Shown here: piece by piece, positions 6,979 to 15,380 of the stretch
Layout: each line of letters opens with the position of its first letter
Numbering within the stretch: the stretch's first letter is position 1
NCBI GenBank assembly: GCA_022510905.1
Contig: JAFLSN010000018.1
Coordinates: forward strand, 1-46,397
Reading direction: 5' to 3'
From: Treponema sp.
Lineage (GTDB): Bacteria > Spirochaetota > Spirochaetia > Treponematales > Treponemataceae
Length of the DNA stretch: 46,397 bases
Notes under the pieces: generated by a model
The model's database searches: none
Told to the model about the DNA's origin: nothing
What the model saw: only the letters and a program-made list of their open reading frames with translations
Made by a program: the position numbers and the translations under genes

Positions 6979-7365
6979 CATGTTTTCGCCCTTCAAGGAA
7001 CTTTCGCGGCCTGCCTTGGCCTGTTTCCGCCTTCCAAGGAACTTTCGCGGTCTGCCTTGGCCTGTTTTTGCCTTCCAAGGAACTTTTGCGGTCTGCCTTG
7101 GCCTGTTTCCGCCTTCCAAGGAACTTTCGCGGTCTGCCTTGGCCTGTTTTTGCCTTCCAAGGAACTTTTGCGGTCTGCCTTGGCCTGTTTTTGCCTTTCA
7201 AGGAACTTTCGCGGCCTGTCTTGGCTCGTTTTTGCCCTTCCAAGGAACTTTTGCGGTCTGCCCTGGCCTGTTTTTGCCTTCCAAGGAACTTTTGCGGCCT
7301 GCCTTGGCCTGTTTTTGCCTTCCTAAGGAACTTTCGCGGCTCGTCTTGGCGTGTTTCTAACTTTC
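6979..7365 (-). repeat. Tandem array of nine 41-bp units (array A)
   Basis: AAGGAAC recurs at 6995, 7036, 7077, 7118, 7159, 7200, 7242, 7283 and 7325, a spacing of 41 bp with occasional 42. Read on the minus strand each unit begins GCCGCGAAAGTTCC, continues TTGGAAGGC and ends GGCCAAGGCA-like. It is the same family as the array at 2123, in the opposite orientation. No stop codons occur in several frames because the unit lacks them, so long frames here are not evidence of a gene. Confidence 0.92.
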
Positions 7366-7394
7366 GGTAGCACTCCCAACACATTCTTCGGTGC

Positions 7395-8130
7395 GTTTTC
7401 GAGCCTTTCGCGTCCGCGCATGGCTTTCCCGGTGCGTTTTTGGGCTTCTCGCGTCCGCGCATGGCTTTCCCGGTGTATTTTCGGACTTTTCGCGTCTGCG
7501 CATTGCTTTCCCGGGGCGTTTTCGGGGTTCTCGCGTCCGCGCATGGCTTTCCACGGTGTGTTTTCAAGCCTTTCGCGCCTGCGCATGGCTTTCCCGGTGT
7601 GTTTTTGGGGTTCTCGCGTCCGCGCATGGCTTTCCACGGTGCATTTTCGGGCCTTTCGCGTCTGCGCATGGCTTTCCCGATGTGCTTTTGGGGTTCTCGC
7701 GTCTGCGCATGGCTTTCCCGGTGTGTTTTCGGGGTTCTCGCGTCTGCGCATGGCTTTCCCGGTGTGTTTTTGGGCTTCTCGCGTCTGCGCATGGCTTTCC
7801 ACGGTGCGTTTTCGGGGTTCTCGCGTCCGCACATGGTTTTCCCGGTGCGTTTTCGGGCTTTTCGCGTCCGCGCATGGCTTTCCACGGAGTGTTTTCGGGC
7901 TTTTCGCGTCTGCGCATGGCTTTCCCGGTGCGTTTTCGGGCTTCTCGCGTCTGCGCATGGCTTTCCCGGTGTGTTTTTGGGCTTCTCGCGTCTGCGCATG
8001 GCTTTCCACGGTGTGTTTTCAAGCTTTTCGCGTCTGCGCATGGCTTTCCCGGTGCGTTTTCGGGCTTTTCGCGCCTGCGCATGGCTTTCCCGGTGTGTTT
8101 TTGGGCTTCTCGCGTCTGCGCATGGCTGCG
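7395..8130 (-). repeat. Tandem array of eighteen 41/42-bp units (array B)
   Basis: The GCATGGC core recurs at 7418, 7459, 7500, 7541, 7583, 7624, 7666, 7707, 7748, 7789, 7831, 7872, 7914, 7955, 7996, 8038, 8079 and 8120. The 42-bp steps coincide with units carrying TTTCCACGG instead of TTTCCCGG. On the minus strand the unit reads GACGCGAGAAGCCCGAAAAC followed by GCACCGGGAAAGCCATGCGCA. It shares the CGCGAAAG-like and CCGAAAACGCRCC parts with array 1. All six frames stay open over most of the array, so no coding claim is made. Confidence 0.92.
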
Positions 8131-8174
8131 CTCACACTTCCGCAGCTTTCGCGTGCTGAGGAGGCCGCTTTTTT

Positions 8175-8330
8175 TTGCAGCGGGCAGGCAACGTGGCAGA
8201 GCTTGCGGCATGGCTACAGGTACGCGCACGGCAGGAAAAGCTGGTCAGGCAGGAACGCAACCGGCATGGGGCTGTGCAGTTCATGTGTCTTGGTTGGCAA
8301 AAGCAAGCCGACGGGATTTTCAAATCTTAA
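8175..8330 (+). pseudogene. Short ORF abutting array B, possible gene tail
   Basis: A 51-codon frame starts at TTG 8175, 10 bases after GAGGAGG (8158-8164). The residues (AGNVAELAAWLQVRARQEKL, then WQKQADGIFKS) form a plausible amphipathic helix and look more protein-like than the repeat frames. It may be the surviving tail of a gene whose front was replaced by the array. No family is recognised. Confidence 0.3.
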
Positions 8331-8426
8331 AAAGAATCTGCAAGCTGCTTTGGAATGTTCACAAGGGATTCAAAATCTTTTTTGCTGAAATATCTGTTGG
8401 TATATGGATTTTTTGTTCTATGCGGA

Positions 8427-8457
8427 ACCCTGCCGCAAGCAGTGATTGCAGCAGGGT
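8427..8457 (-). terminator. Hairpin downstream of tRNA-fMet, possible terminator
   Basis: A perfect 7-bp inverted repeat ACCCTGC (8427-8433) / GCAGGGT (8451-8457) starts 4 bases past the tRNA 3' end on the minus strand. No T-run follows immediately, so termination is uncertain. Confidence 0.35.
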
Positions 8458-8460
8458 GTA

Positions 8461-8533
8461 TAGCTGGGGCAGGACTTGAACCTGCGGCCTCCGGGTTATG
8501 AGCCCGACGAGCTGCCAACTGCTCTACCCAGCG
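8461..8533 (-). tRNA. Initiator tRNA-fMet (anticodon CAU)
   Basis: The minus strand folds as a full cloverleaf. The acceptor is CGCTGGG / CCCAGCT, the D-stem GAGC/GCTC, the anticodon loop CTCATAA and the T-arm GCAGG-TTCAAGT-CCTGC. Two initiator hallmarks are visible: the 1-72 pair is a mismatch (C against U), and three G-C pairs (GGG/CCC) flank the anticodon loop. The discriminator is A (base 8461) and CCA is not encoded. A strong promoter lies just upstream. Confidence 0.93.
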
Positions 8534-8547
8534 TCGTGTTTTGCCCT

Positions 8548-8576
8548 ATTATACAGAAACTCATTCTGTCAGTCAA
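8548..8576 (-). promoter_or_regulatory. Strong promoter of tRNA-fMet
   Basis: Minus strand: TTGACT (8576-8571), a 17-bp spacer, TATAAT (8553-8548), with the tRNA 5' end 14 bases further. This is the closest match to consensus in the window. Confidence 0.85.
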
Positions 8577-8633
8577 GTATAAAGGCAAAAATTGCGGCGC
8601 ACGGATTTCATTTTACTGCCAGCTGTTCTGCGC

Positions 8634-8662
8634 TTGCCCCTCGCGGCGCAACATGGTAAAAT
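8634..8662 (+). promoter_or_regulatory. purC promoter
   Basis: TTGCCC (8634-8639), a 17-bp spacer and TAAAAT (8657-8662), 29 bases before the start codon. Confidence 0.65.
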
Positions 8663-8691
8663 TGTACCGCAAAAGCAAGGAGGCACCACGC

Positions 8692-9534
8692 ATGAAAAAA
8701 ATCATCAGCGGCAAAGTCCGTGAAGTCTATGATGTCGAAGACGGCACAATGGTGATTGTCACCACGGACCGCATTTCTGCATTCGATGTGATTCTTCCCA
8801 CACTCATCCCCGACAAGGGCAAAGTCTTGAATGCGCTTTCAAATTTCTGGTTCAATTACACAAAAGAAATCGTAAAGAATCACATGGTTTCAAGCGAATT
8901 AAAAGACATGCCGTCTGAATTCAATAAAGCTGAATTTGAAGGCCGCACCATTCTTGTAAAAAAGCTCAACATGATTCCATATGAAGTGATTGTGCGCGGG
9001 TATATGTTCGGCTCGATGTACGAAGCTTATAAAAAAGGCGAACCCTTTCTGGGCCACAAGTTTGAAAAAGAATACCAGCAGGCCGAAAAGCTTTCAGAAC
9101 CGATTGTAACGCCCAGCACAAAGGCAAAAGAAGGCCACGACATCAACGTGACACTTCAGCAGATGAAAGACGACCTTGGGTGCGACCTGGGGGCAAAGAT
9201 TGAACAGGCCGCGCTCGCCGTGTACAAAAAATGTTACGACCATGCGGCCAAAAACGGAATCATCATCGCGGACACCAAGTTTGAATTTGGTCTTGATGAA
9301 AATGGAAACCTCGTGCTTGCAGACGAAGTTCTCACGCCAGATTCAAGCAGATTTTGGAATGCCGCCACCTACAAAGTCGGCACAAGCCCCGCAAGCTATG
9401 ACAAGCAGTTTGTGCGCGACTGGCTCAAAGACCACAATCTTGCCGGCGACTCCAGCATAAAGGAAATTCCCGCAGACATCGTGGCAAAAACAGCATCGCT
9501 GTACAAGGAATGCGAAGAACGTATCTGCCGGTAG
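8692..9534 (+). CDS. purC: Phosphoribosylaminoimidazole-succinocarboxamide synthase
   Basis: SAICAR synthetase couples CAIR and aspartate with ATP hydrolysis in purine biosynthesis. The 280-residue protein begins ISGKVREVYDVEDGTMVIVT, followed by DRISAFDVILP, PDKGKVLNALSNFWF, VIVRGYMFGSMYEAY, TPSTKAKEGHDIN and FEFGLDENGNLVLADEVLTP. These are the nucleotide- and substrate-binding signatures of PurC. The length fits the longer bacterial and archaeal subgroup. AAGGAGG at 8677-8683 fixes ATG 8692; the frame extends further upstream without a ribosome site and overlaps the tRNA. It is monocistronic: own promoter, terminator 13 bases after the stop, and no other purine genes nearby. Confidence 0.97.
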   Translation: MKKIISGKVREVYDVEDGTMVIVTTDRISAFDVILPTLIPDKGKVLNALSNFWFNYTKEIVKNHMVSSELKDMPSEFNKAEFEGRTILVKKLNMIPYEVIVRGYMFGSMYEAYKKGEPFLGHKFEKEYQQAEKLSEPIVTPSTKAKEGHDINVTLQQMKDDLGCDLGAKIEQAALAVYKKCYDHAAKNGIIIADTKFEFGLDENGNLVLADEVLTPDSSRFWNAATYKVGTSPASYDKQFVRDWLKDHNLAGDSSIKEIPADIVAKTASLYKECEERICR

Positions 9535-9547
9535 CGCGGACATAAAA

Positions 9548-9571
9548 GCCCGGGGTGTTCCCGGGCGTTTT
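9548..9571 (+). terminator. Rho-independent terminator of purC
   Basis: GCCCGGG (9548-9554), loop GTGTT, CCCGGGC (9560-9566), then G and four T residues. Confidence 0.88.
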
Positions 9572-9695
9572 CGGTTCTCCGTTGCGCCGTATTCCGTTCA
9601 AGTTTTAACATGTGTACACGCGCTTTTATCTTTGCGCGGTATTCAGGCCGCACCCGCTTATGCGGCAAGAGTGCCTGCATTGACACCGTGCGCTG

Positions 9696-9724
9696 TTGCC
9701 ACAATAAAAGCTTTTCTATATGCT
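9696..9724 (+). promoter_or_regulatory. bpt promoter abutting the start codon
   Basis: TTGCCA (9696-9701), a 17-bp spacer and TATGCT (9719-9724); TATATG at 9717-9722 is an alternative -10. The ATG at 9731 is 6 bases beyond, so the transcript would be leaderless. Confidence 0.5.
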
Positions 9725-9730
9725 TACAGC

Positions 9731-10555
9731 ATGAATATCCATGATGAGGAACAGGAGCTGGAAACAGTACAGTGTGGCTATTTTTCAGACCGCATGTCGC
9801 AATTGGAAATATATCAGTTTCCAAGCGGAAAAACGGCACGACACCTTCTAGGCACTCCGCTTTTTGTTTCAGAAGAAAGTGCGCAGCTTATGCTTTACGC
9901 TGACCTGCTTTCGCAGGGGTTCAGGCGTAGCGGCACCCTGCTGTACCGCAATGTCTGTCCGCAGTGCAAAAAATGCATTCCCATCAGAATAGACACAACT
10001 CAGTTCACTTTTACAAAACGGCAGCGCCAGCTTTTAAAACGGAATGCAGACATTGACATGCGCGTAACAAAACAGCCCGAAGATTTTATCACTGCAAAAA
10101 AAATACAAGTCATGCGTGAATACAACAAACGTCACCAGTCGGAAGCAGAGCATGACGCAGAAACGATTGACGATGTGCAGAATATGGTAGCTTCAATGAA
10201 CGGGCTATGCAACCAGTGGACAGGCGAGTTTTTTGAAAAACCAATTTACGCAGGCACGCAGAATTTTGACTATTACGCCAGTGATATTCTGGTTGCATGC
10301 AGCATGATTGACATTGCGGAAAACAGCGTTTCTTCCAATTATTTTTACTACGACCTTTCACCTGAAAATCTCAAGCGCAGTCTCGGTTCGTTCAGTATTC
10401 TGAATGAAATCGCCTGGTGCCAGCAGCAGAAAATCCGCTGGTATTATCTGGGCTACTGGATTTCAGACTGCAAAAAGATGAGCTACAAGGCGCAGTTCAA
10501 ACCGCACGAACTGCGCCTTCCCGACGGCACATGGCAGCAGGTCGCCAGGGTGTAG
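9731..10555 (+). CDS. bpt: Leucyl-tRNA--protein transferase acting on Asp/Glu N-termini
   Basis: Bpt transfers leucine from Leu-tRNA to proteins with N-terminal aspartate or glutamate, turning a secondary destabilising residue into an N-degron recognised by ClpS. The 274-residue protein has the ATE/Bpt signature. The N-terminal cysteine region is CGYFSDRMSQLEIYQFPSG, followed by FRRSGTLLYRNVCPQCKKCI with clustered cysteines. The acyltransferase part includes YDLSPENLKRSLGSFSILNE and YYLGYWISDCKKMSYKAQFK, ending with the KPHELRLPDGTW-like tail. ATG 9731 is chosen because the upstream frame is not protein-like and the promoter ends there; no Shine-Dalgarno site is present. Aat, ClpS and ClpA are encoded 5-9 kb downstream on the same strand. 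It converges on argS with a 21-bp gap. Confidence 0.93.
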   Translation: MNIHDEEQELETVQCGYFSDRMSQLEIYQFPSGKTARHLLGTPLFVSEESAQLMLYADLLSQGFRRSGTLLYRNVCPQCKKCIPIRIDTTQFTFTKRQRQLLKRNADIDMRVTKQPEDFITAKKIQVMREYNKRHQSEAEHDAETIDDVQNMVASMNGLCNQWTGEFFEKPIYAGTQNFDYYASDILVACSMIDIAENSVSSNYFYYDLSPENLKRSLGSFSILNEIAWCQQQKIRWYYLGYWISDCKKMSYKAQFKPHELRLPDGTWQQVARV

Positions 10556-10576
10556 GCACACCACCGGCGGCGGTTT

Positions 10577-12424
10577 TTACATTTTGTCCAGCGCGGGCAC
10601 CAGCACCAGATGCATGGCGCTTTTTAAAACGGTGTGGGTGCACTGGGCAAGCAAAAGCCGGGCGCGTGCACAGTCAGGCTGTTCCGCTGCAATCGAAAGA
10701 ATCGGGCAGTCACGGTAAAACACGCTGAAACTTTTGCTCACATCGTACAGGTACTGGGCCACAAGGCTGGGGTCGAGAGAGTCTGCGGCTTTTGCAACAA
10801 CTTCAGGGAATTTCCCCAGCTCTTTTACAAGCGCCCATTCACTTTCGTGAACCAGTGCCGAAAGCACGGCATCGCTTGATTCAGCATTTATTCCCTGGGC
10901 ATGGGCTTTGCGCACGATTGATGCAATCCGCGCCCCCATGTATTGGAGATACGGCCCCGTGTTGCCTGTAAACGAAAGGCTTTCTTCAGGATTGAACAGC
11001 ATGTCCTTTATGGGCGTTATCTGCAAGAGGTAATAGTGAAGGGCACCAAGCGCAACTTTTTCCGCGACTTCATCGGGATTTCCAACAGCATCATCGCGTC
11101 CACGTTCTGTGATGGCTTTGAGCGCGTCGGCATGGAGGCTGTCGAGCAAATCGTCCGCATCTACCACAGTACCCTCGCGGCTTTTCATCCTGCCTGAAGG
11201 AAGGTTTACCAGGCCATAGCTCAAATGGTACAGTTTTTCAGCCCAGTCGAAGCCTAGTTTTTTCAGAATATAGAACAGCACCTTGAAATGGAAAATCTGT
11301 TCGCTAGCCACTACATAAACCAGCTGGTTAAATGCCCAGTCCGAATGGCGGAAAATCGCCGTGCCGATGTCCTGGGTGATGTACACGGATGTTCCGTCTT
11401 TTCGGAGCAGAACTTTTTCGTGGTCTTCGCCGTCTTTGCCTTTTCCAACGGCTTCCGTTACGTTTACGCGCACAGAACCGTCTTCCGCCTTAAAGAAAAT
11501 GCCCTTCCGCAGACCTGCAAGGATTTCTTCACGGCCTTTTAAATACGTGTCGCTTTCAAAGTACAGCTTTTCAAATCCAACGCCTGTCCGTTCGTAGGTT
11601 TTCTTTACGCCTTCAATGGCCCAGCCGTTCATTTTCTGCCACAGGTCGTACAGCGGCTCGCCGGGCGCGCTGTGCTCCCAGGCTACCAACAGCTCCTCCG
11701 CCTGCTGCAAGGCTTCCGGATGCTCTTTTGCGTACTGGTCAAATTCAACATAGCACTGCCCTACAAAATGGTCTCCCTTCATGTGCAGGGATTCGGGTGT
11801 TTCGCCTTTGGGCTCGTGGAACAGCTGGTAGGCAAGAATAGACTTGCAGATGTGCACTCCGCGATTGTTTATGATGTTCACGCGGAAAACTTCGGCCCCT
11901 GCTTTTTTCAGGATGCGGCTTACGCTTTCGCCCAACGCATCGTTTCGCATGTGGCCCAGATGGAGCGGCTTGTTTGTGTTCGGGCTTGAATATTCCACCA
12001 TGACACGACGGCCTTCGCACGGCCTGGTTCCGTTGGAATCGAATGAACCATAGTCTTCGCCCTGCTTAACAATCGTGCGCAGGATGTCTGCAACGGCGGA
12101 GGCTTTGTTCAGCTTGACATTGACGTACGGCCCAACGGCCGCAAATGTACCGAACGAGCCTGCGTCATATCCGCCCAGAGGCTTCTGTTCAGCAATGGAA
12201 GACTGGATCAGACGCACAAGCTCACCGGCAATGGCAGGAGGAGCCATTCGGAAGATTTTTGCAAACGGAAACATAGGAACGCCAAGGTCTCCCAGCTCGG
12301 GCTTGGGCGGATTTTCAACATGAATGAGTTCTTTGTCAATATTATCTGCGATTTCTTTTTCTGCCTTGTATTGCAGCACCGCCGCCATGACGATTGCACG
12401 GAACACTTCTTTTTGGTCTGCCAT
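10577..12424 (-). CDS. argS: Arginyl-tRNA synthetase
   Basis: ArgS charges tRNA-Arg. The 615-residue protein has the N-terminal Add-1 domain and the class I HIGH-type motif (YSSPNTNKPLHLGHMRNDAL). The KMSK-like loop reads LPSGRMKSREGTVVDADDLL, with SREG replacing the usual STRKG. A C-terminal DALR anticodon-binding domain ends in HLVLVPALDKM. The start at ATG 12424 follows GAGGACGTT; the 58 upstream in-frame residues are not protein-like and contain the promoter. A roughly 95-nt leader with a hairpin precedes it. Confidence 0.97.
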   Translation of the reverse strand: MADQKEVFRAIVMAAVLQYKAEKEIADNIDKELIHVENPPKPELGDLGVPMFPFAKIFRMAPPAIAGELVRLIQSSIAEQKPLGGYDAGSFGTFAAVGPYVNVKLNKASAVADILRTIVKQGEDYGSFDSNGTRPCEGRRVMVEYSSPNTNKPLHLGHMRNDALGESVSRILKKAGAEVFRVNIINNRGVHICKSILAYQLFHEPKGETPESLHMKGDHFVGQCYVEFDQYAKEHPEALQQAEELLVAWEHSAPGEPLYDLWQKMNGWAIEGVKKTYERTGVGFEKLYFESDTYLKGREEILAGLRKGIFFKAEDGSVRVNVTEAVGKGKDGEDHEKVLLRKDGTSVYITQDIGTAIFRHSDWAFNQLVYVVASEQIFHFKVLFYILKKLGFDWAEKLYHLSYGLVNLPSGRMKSREGTVVDADDLLDSLHADALKAITERGRDDAVGNPDEVAEKVALGALHYYLLQITPIKDMLFNPEESLSFTGNTGPYLQYMGARIASIVRKAHAQGINAESSDAVLSALVHESEWALVKELGKFPEVVAKAADSLDPSLVAQYLYDVSKSFSVFYRDCPILSIAAEQPDCARARLLLAQCTHTVLKSAMHLVLVPALDKM

Positions 12425-12494
12425 AACGTCCTCAAAAACATAATGATTTTTACCTGGTGAAAGGCGCTGGTACCGACTGCGGACGGAACCTTCC

Positions 12495-12553
12495 ACATGG
12501 GCTTGCACACGGCCCATGCATTGTATCAGATTATTTTCTGACATGCAATTATA
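12495..12553 (-). promoter_or_regulatory. argS promoters and leader hairpin
   Basis: Minus strand: TTGCAT (12548-12543), 17 bp, TACAAT (12525-12520). An extended -10 element TGG-TATAAT (TATAAT at 12553-12548) lies just upstream as a second possible promoter. The early leader holds a 7-bp inverted repeat CATGGGC (12496-12502) / GCCCATG (12512-12518). Confidence 0.6.
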
Positions 12554-12592
12554 CCAGGCAGAGCCATATCCGTGCGCCACAATTCTTCCGCG

Positions 12593-12621
12593 TTGCATAT
12601 TTTGAAAAAAGCGGCTATACT
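12593..12621 (+). promoter_or_regulatory. Promoter of the J-domain gene with palindromic -10 region
   Basis: TTGCAT (12593-12598), 17 bp, TATACT (12616-12621). The -10 sits inside the inverted repeat GCGGC (12611-12615) / GCCGC (12623-12627). The ATG is 13 bases past the -10, giving a leader of about 7 nt. Confidence 0.7.
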
Positions 12622-12634
12622 GGCCGCAAAAGTT

Positions 12635-13402
12635 ATGCGCGACTGTTACCAGATTTTAGGAGTGGCACCATCTGCGAGCGCCGCAGAAATCAGGCGGGCC
12701 TACAGAAAAAAAGCCAAGATTCTTCATCCTGACATAACACATTCGGAATCAGATGCATTCCGGGAACTGCTCGATGCATACAAAACGCTTTCCGACGAAA
12801 AATCACGCATGCTGTTTGACGAAATGCGCCGTTCAAAAAAAAGAACCGGCGACTTCAACTTTACGAAAAAAAAACAGACGCATACTTTTGACTACCGCGA
12901 ATGGCTGCTTGAACGTGACGATGACGAAAGCCGTGCGCGCCTGATTCTGTTTGATTTGCTGCACAACCGCGAAGACAGCGCCGTGGCCGAATACAAGCGC
13001 ATGAACATGACCCGCGTTCATTTTAAGCTTTCCAAGTGGTTTACCCGCGAAGATTTTATGGACTACGGTTTTATTCTTGCGGAAGAACTGGTATTGCGGC
13101 GTGAATATTATGACGCGGTGATTCTGCTCGACCAAATCATCAAAATGGAATTTTCATACGAATATTTCAAGTTTTTTTTTCCTGAAGTCAAAGATTTGGC
13201 ACGGCACGTTCTGCGCAACAACATTGAAGGCCAGATGAACGACGAGCTTGCGATTGACGCCTGGGAACGTGCGCTGGATCTGCGCTTCGGAAAAACGGAT
13301 GACACCTTTTTTCTGCACAAAATGGCAGATGCATATGAACGCATCGGAGACCGGCAGACGGCGGCCATATGCCGAGACGCAGCCCAGAAACTCAGTTCCT
13401 GA
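12635..13402 (+). CDS. J-domain (DnaJ-like) protein
   Basis: The 255-residue protein begins with a J domain: CYQILGVAPSASAAEIRRAY, then ILHPDITHSES with the HPD motif at residues 31-33, then AYKTLSDEKSRMLFDEMRRS. It would stimulate an Hsp70 such as the DnaK encoded 8 kb downstream. It lacks the Gly/Phe and zinc-finger regions of true DnaJ. Residues from about 90 form an acidic and aromatic helical region, with TPR-like helices near the C-terminus (ALDLRFGKTDDTFFLHKMAD, then YERIGDRQTAAICRDA). ATG 12635 is preferred over the upstream in-frame ATG, which lies before the promoter. No Shine-Dalgarno site is present. It is divergent from argS. Confidence 0.85.
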   Translation: MRDCYQILGVAPSASAAEIRRAYRKKAKILHPDITHSESDAFRELLDAYKTLSDEKSRMLFDEMRRSKKRTGDFNFTKKKQTHTFDYREWLLERDDDESRARLILFDLLHNREDSAVAEYKRMNMTRVHFKLSKWFTREDFMDYGFILAEELVLRREYYDAVILLDQIIKMEFSYEYFKFFFPEVKDLARHVLRNNIEGQMNDELAIDAWERALDLRFGKTDDTFFLHKMADAYERIGDRQTAAICRDAAQKLSS

Positions 13403-13480
13403 GCCGTTTGTTCCGCAGCACAGGTTTTCTGCGTGAATGGGTTCCAAAGCCCCGGATGAGCGGCTGCCACGCCGTGCGCC

Positions 13481-13509
13481 TTGAACAAGTACGTGGGTTT
13501 TTGTACAAT
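13481..13509 (+). promoter_or_regulatory. Promoter of the Na/Pi cotransporter gene, abutting a GTG start
   Basis: TTGAAC (13481-13486), 17 bp, TACAAT (13504-13509). GTG 13519 follows 9 bases later, so the transcript should start within 2-3 bases of it. Confidence 0.65.
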
Positions 13510-13518
13510 AAAATCATT

Positions 13519-15174
13519 GTGAGCATTATATCTACCATACTCCAGCTAATAGGAAGTATCACATTCCTCCTCTATGGAATGAAAATGATGAGTGACGGCA
13601 TTCAGAAAAGTGCCGGTGCGCGCTTGCAGACCGCCCTCGGGTTTATGACGGGAAACCGTTTCCTGGGTTTTCTGACAGGCCTGGTTCTTACGTTCATCAT
13701 TCAGTCATCTGGCGCAACCACAGCCATGGAAGTGGGCTTTGTGAACGCGGGGCTTATGACCTTGCAGCAGTCGGTCGGTGTAACGCTTGGCGCAAATATC
13801 GGCACAACCATAACCGCATGGCTCGTTGTGTTCTTTGGGTTCGGTTCGTTTAAAATTTCAGCATTTGCCGTTCCCATCTTTGGGCTGGGATATGTGCTCA
13901 CCATCGTAAAAAAATTCAAAAAGCAGTCCCTCGGCGAAGCTGTCATGGGATTTGGCATGCTCTTTATCGGGCTGGATTGGCTTTCTTCAACAATTGACCC
14001 GGAATCCGGTGTGCTCAATTTTTTGCAGGTGTTCAACGGAATGGGTCTGTGGAGCGTGATTGTGGGGGTTGCGGCAGGAATCATAATCACCGCGCTCATA
14101 CATTCATCTTCCGCAGAAAGCGCCATTGTCATCACCATGGCATCAAAATACATAATCGGCTGGGAATTTGCGGCGGCACTTGTAATCGGCGGAAACATCG
14201 GCTCCACAATCGATGCCGTGCTCGCTTCCATGCATTCCAGCGCAAGCGCAAAGAGAACAGCATTGGTGCATGTGCTGTTCAACGCGGCCACGGTCATTCT
14301 TGCCTGCATGTTCTTTACGCCTTTTCTTTCTCTGATTGACGCAATTGTGCCCGGCACTCCTGAGACTACAATCACCTGGCACATCGCAGCCTTGCACACG
14401 GTGCTCAAAACAATCACATCGCTTTTGTGCCTGCCGTTTACGGAGCAGATTGCCGCACTGGTTACCAAAATGGTTAAAGACGACCAGAGCGCCGCACCAA
14501 ACGTGTACAAGCTCGAATTCAGCGAGACTGGCGGCAAAGAAAATGCCGCGTCATACCTCATACGCGCCGAAAAAGAAATCAAAGACATGACGGTGCTTGT
14601 CACAAAAATGTTCGAGGGCGTTCAGGCAGGATTTAAAAACCGTGACGACAGTTTTATCGCAAACTACATAGAAACGCTCACACGCCAGGAAGATTACGCA
14701 GACCAAATGAAGGAGCAGCTGACCAAATACCTTGTGAACTGCGCACATCTGCCGTTGAGCGCACAGCAGGGCGACAGTCTTACCATCATGCAGCAAATTG
14801 TTGATGACCTTGAAGAAATGACCGACGACTGCTACAACGTGGCGCTGCTGCTGCAAAAATCAATCAACAAAAAAATGGAGTTCAAGCAGGAAGACATGGA
14901 ACGGCTTGGTCCATACCTTGACCTTGCACGGCAAATCATGAACTTCATCAGCGAAAACATCAACCACCACCTTGACCACGACCAGCTGCTCATTGCAAAG
15001 GAAATCGAAATGCAAATTGATGTGTTCCGCCACAATCTTAAAAAGACCGCCCGAAAGAGGCTCGAAGCAGGTGCCGATGTCAAAACCGAATTGCTCTACA
15101 TTGACCTTGTGCGGCAAATTGAAAAATTCGGTGACCGCGCATACAGCATCGCCGGTTCACTTTCGCAGATATAA
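13519..15174 (+). CDS. Na/Pi cotransporter family protein with PhoU-like C-terminal domain
   Basis: This 551-residue membrane protein belongs to the NptA/YjbB family, which moves phosphate with sodium. Two inverted halves each carry the diagnostic motif: FIIQSSGATTAMEVGFVNAG in the first and LIHSSSAESAIVITMASKYI in the second. About eight membrane segments lie within residues 1-320. From about residue 340 a cytoplasmic PhoU-like helical domain follows (AEKEIKDMTVLVTKMFEGVQ and LDLARQIMNFISENINHHLD). GTG 13519 starts the first membrane segment (SIISTILQLIGSITFLLYGM); the 50 upstream in-frame residues overlap the preceding gene and promoter. There is no Shine-Dalgarno site, so a leaderless GTG start is inferred. 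Direction of transport is not decided by sequence. Confidence 0.9.
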   Translation: MSIISTILQLIGSITFLLYGMKMMSDGIQKSAGARLQTALGFMTGNRFLGFLTGLVLTFIIQSSGATTAMEVGFVNAGLMTLQQSVGVTLGANIGTTITAWLVVFFGFGSFKISAFAVPIFGLGYVLTIVKKFKKQSLGEAVMGFGMLFIGLDWLSSTIDPESGVLNFLQVFNGMGLWSVIVGVAAGIIITALIHSSSAESAIVITMASKYIIGWEFAAALVIGGNIGSTIDAVLASMHSSASAKRTALVHVLFNAATVILACMFFTPFLSLIDAIVPGTPETTITWHIAALHTVLKTITSLLCLPFTEQIAALVTKMVKDDQSAAPNVYKLEFSETGGKENAASYLIRAEKEIKDMTVLVTKMFEGVQAGFKNRDDSFIANYIETLTRQEDYADQMKEQLTKYLVNCAHLPLSAQQGDSLTIMQQIVDDLEEMTDDCYNVALLLQKSINKKMEFKQEDMERLGPYLDLARQIMNFISENINHHLDHDQLLIAKEIEMQIDVFRHNLKKTARKRLEAGADVKTELLYIDLVRQIEKFGDRAYSIAGSLSQI

Positions 15175-15345
15175 AATTGCCTCAAAAATTTTCGGGCATG
15201 GTTTTAGTATGAAGGGCAAAAGCTGACGCTGCGTTGGCAGTGCAGATTCCGTCTGCCTGTCAAAACTCACTGGAACCGCGCAGAGATTTAGAATCCACCG
15301 CTTTTTATGTGCAAAGCCGCTCCATTCTTTTTACGCGGAATACAC

Positions 15346-15374
15346 TGGTAAAGCCATGGCACTTGTGCTATATT
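15346..15374 (+). promoter_or_regulatory. Probable clpS promoter, abutting the start
   Basis: TATATT (15369-15374) lies 6 bases before ATG 15381. The -35 candidate TGGTAA (15346-15351, 17-bp spacer) is weak. Confidence 0.4.
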
Positions 15375-15380
15375 ATTCAC

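Noticed and set aside
6761..8479. Long ORFs of 221-426 codons on both strands through arrays A and B
   Set aside because: They arise because 41-bp units lack stop codons in every frame; no start has a convincing ribosome site and the peptides are frame-cycled versions of the same repeat.
12425..12520. T-box or other riboswitch in the argS leader
   Set aside because: The leader has one small hairpin, no T-box consensus and no terminator or antiterminator pair.
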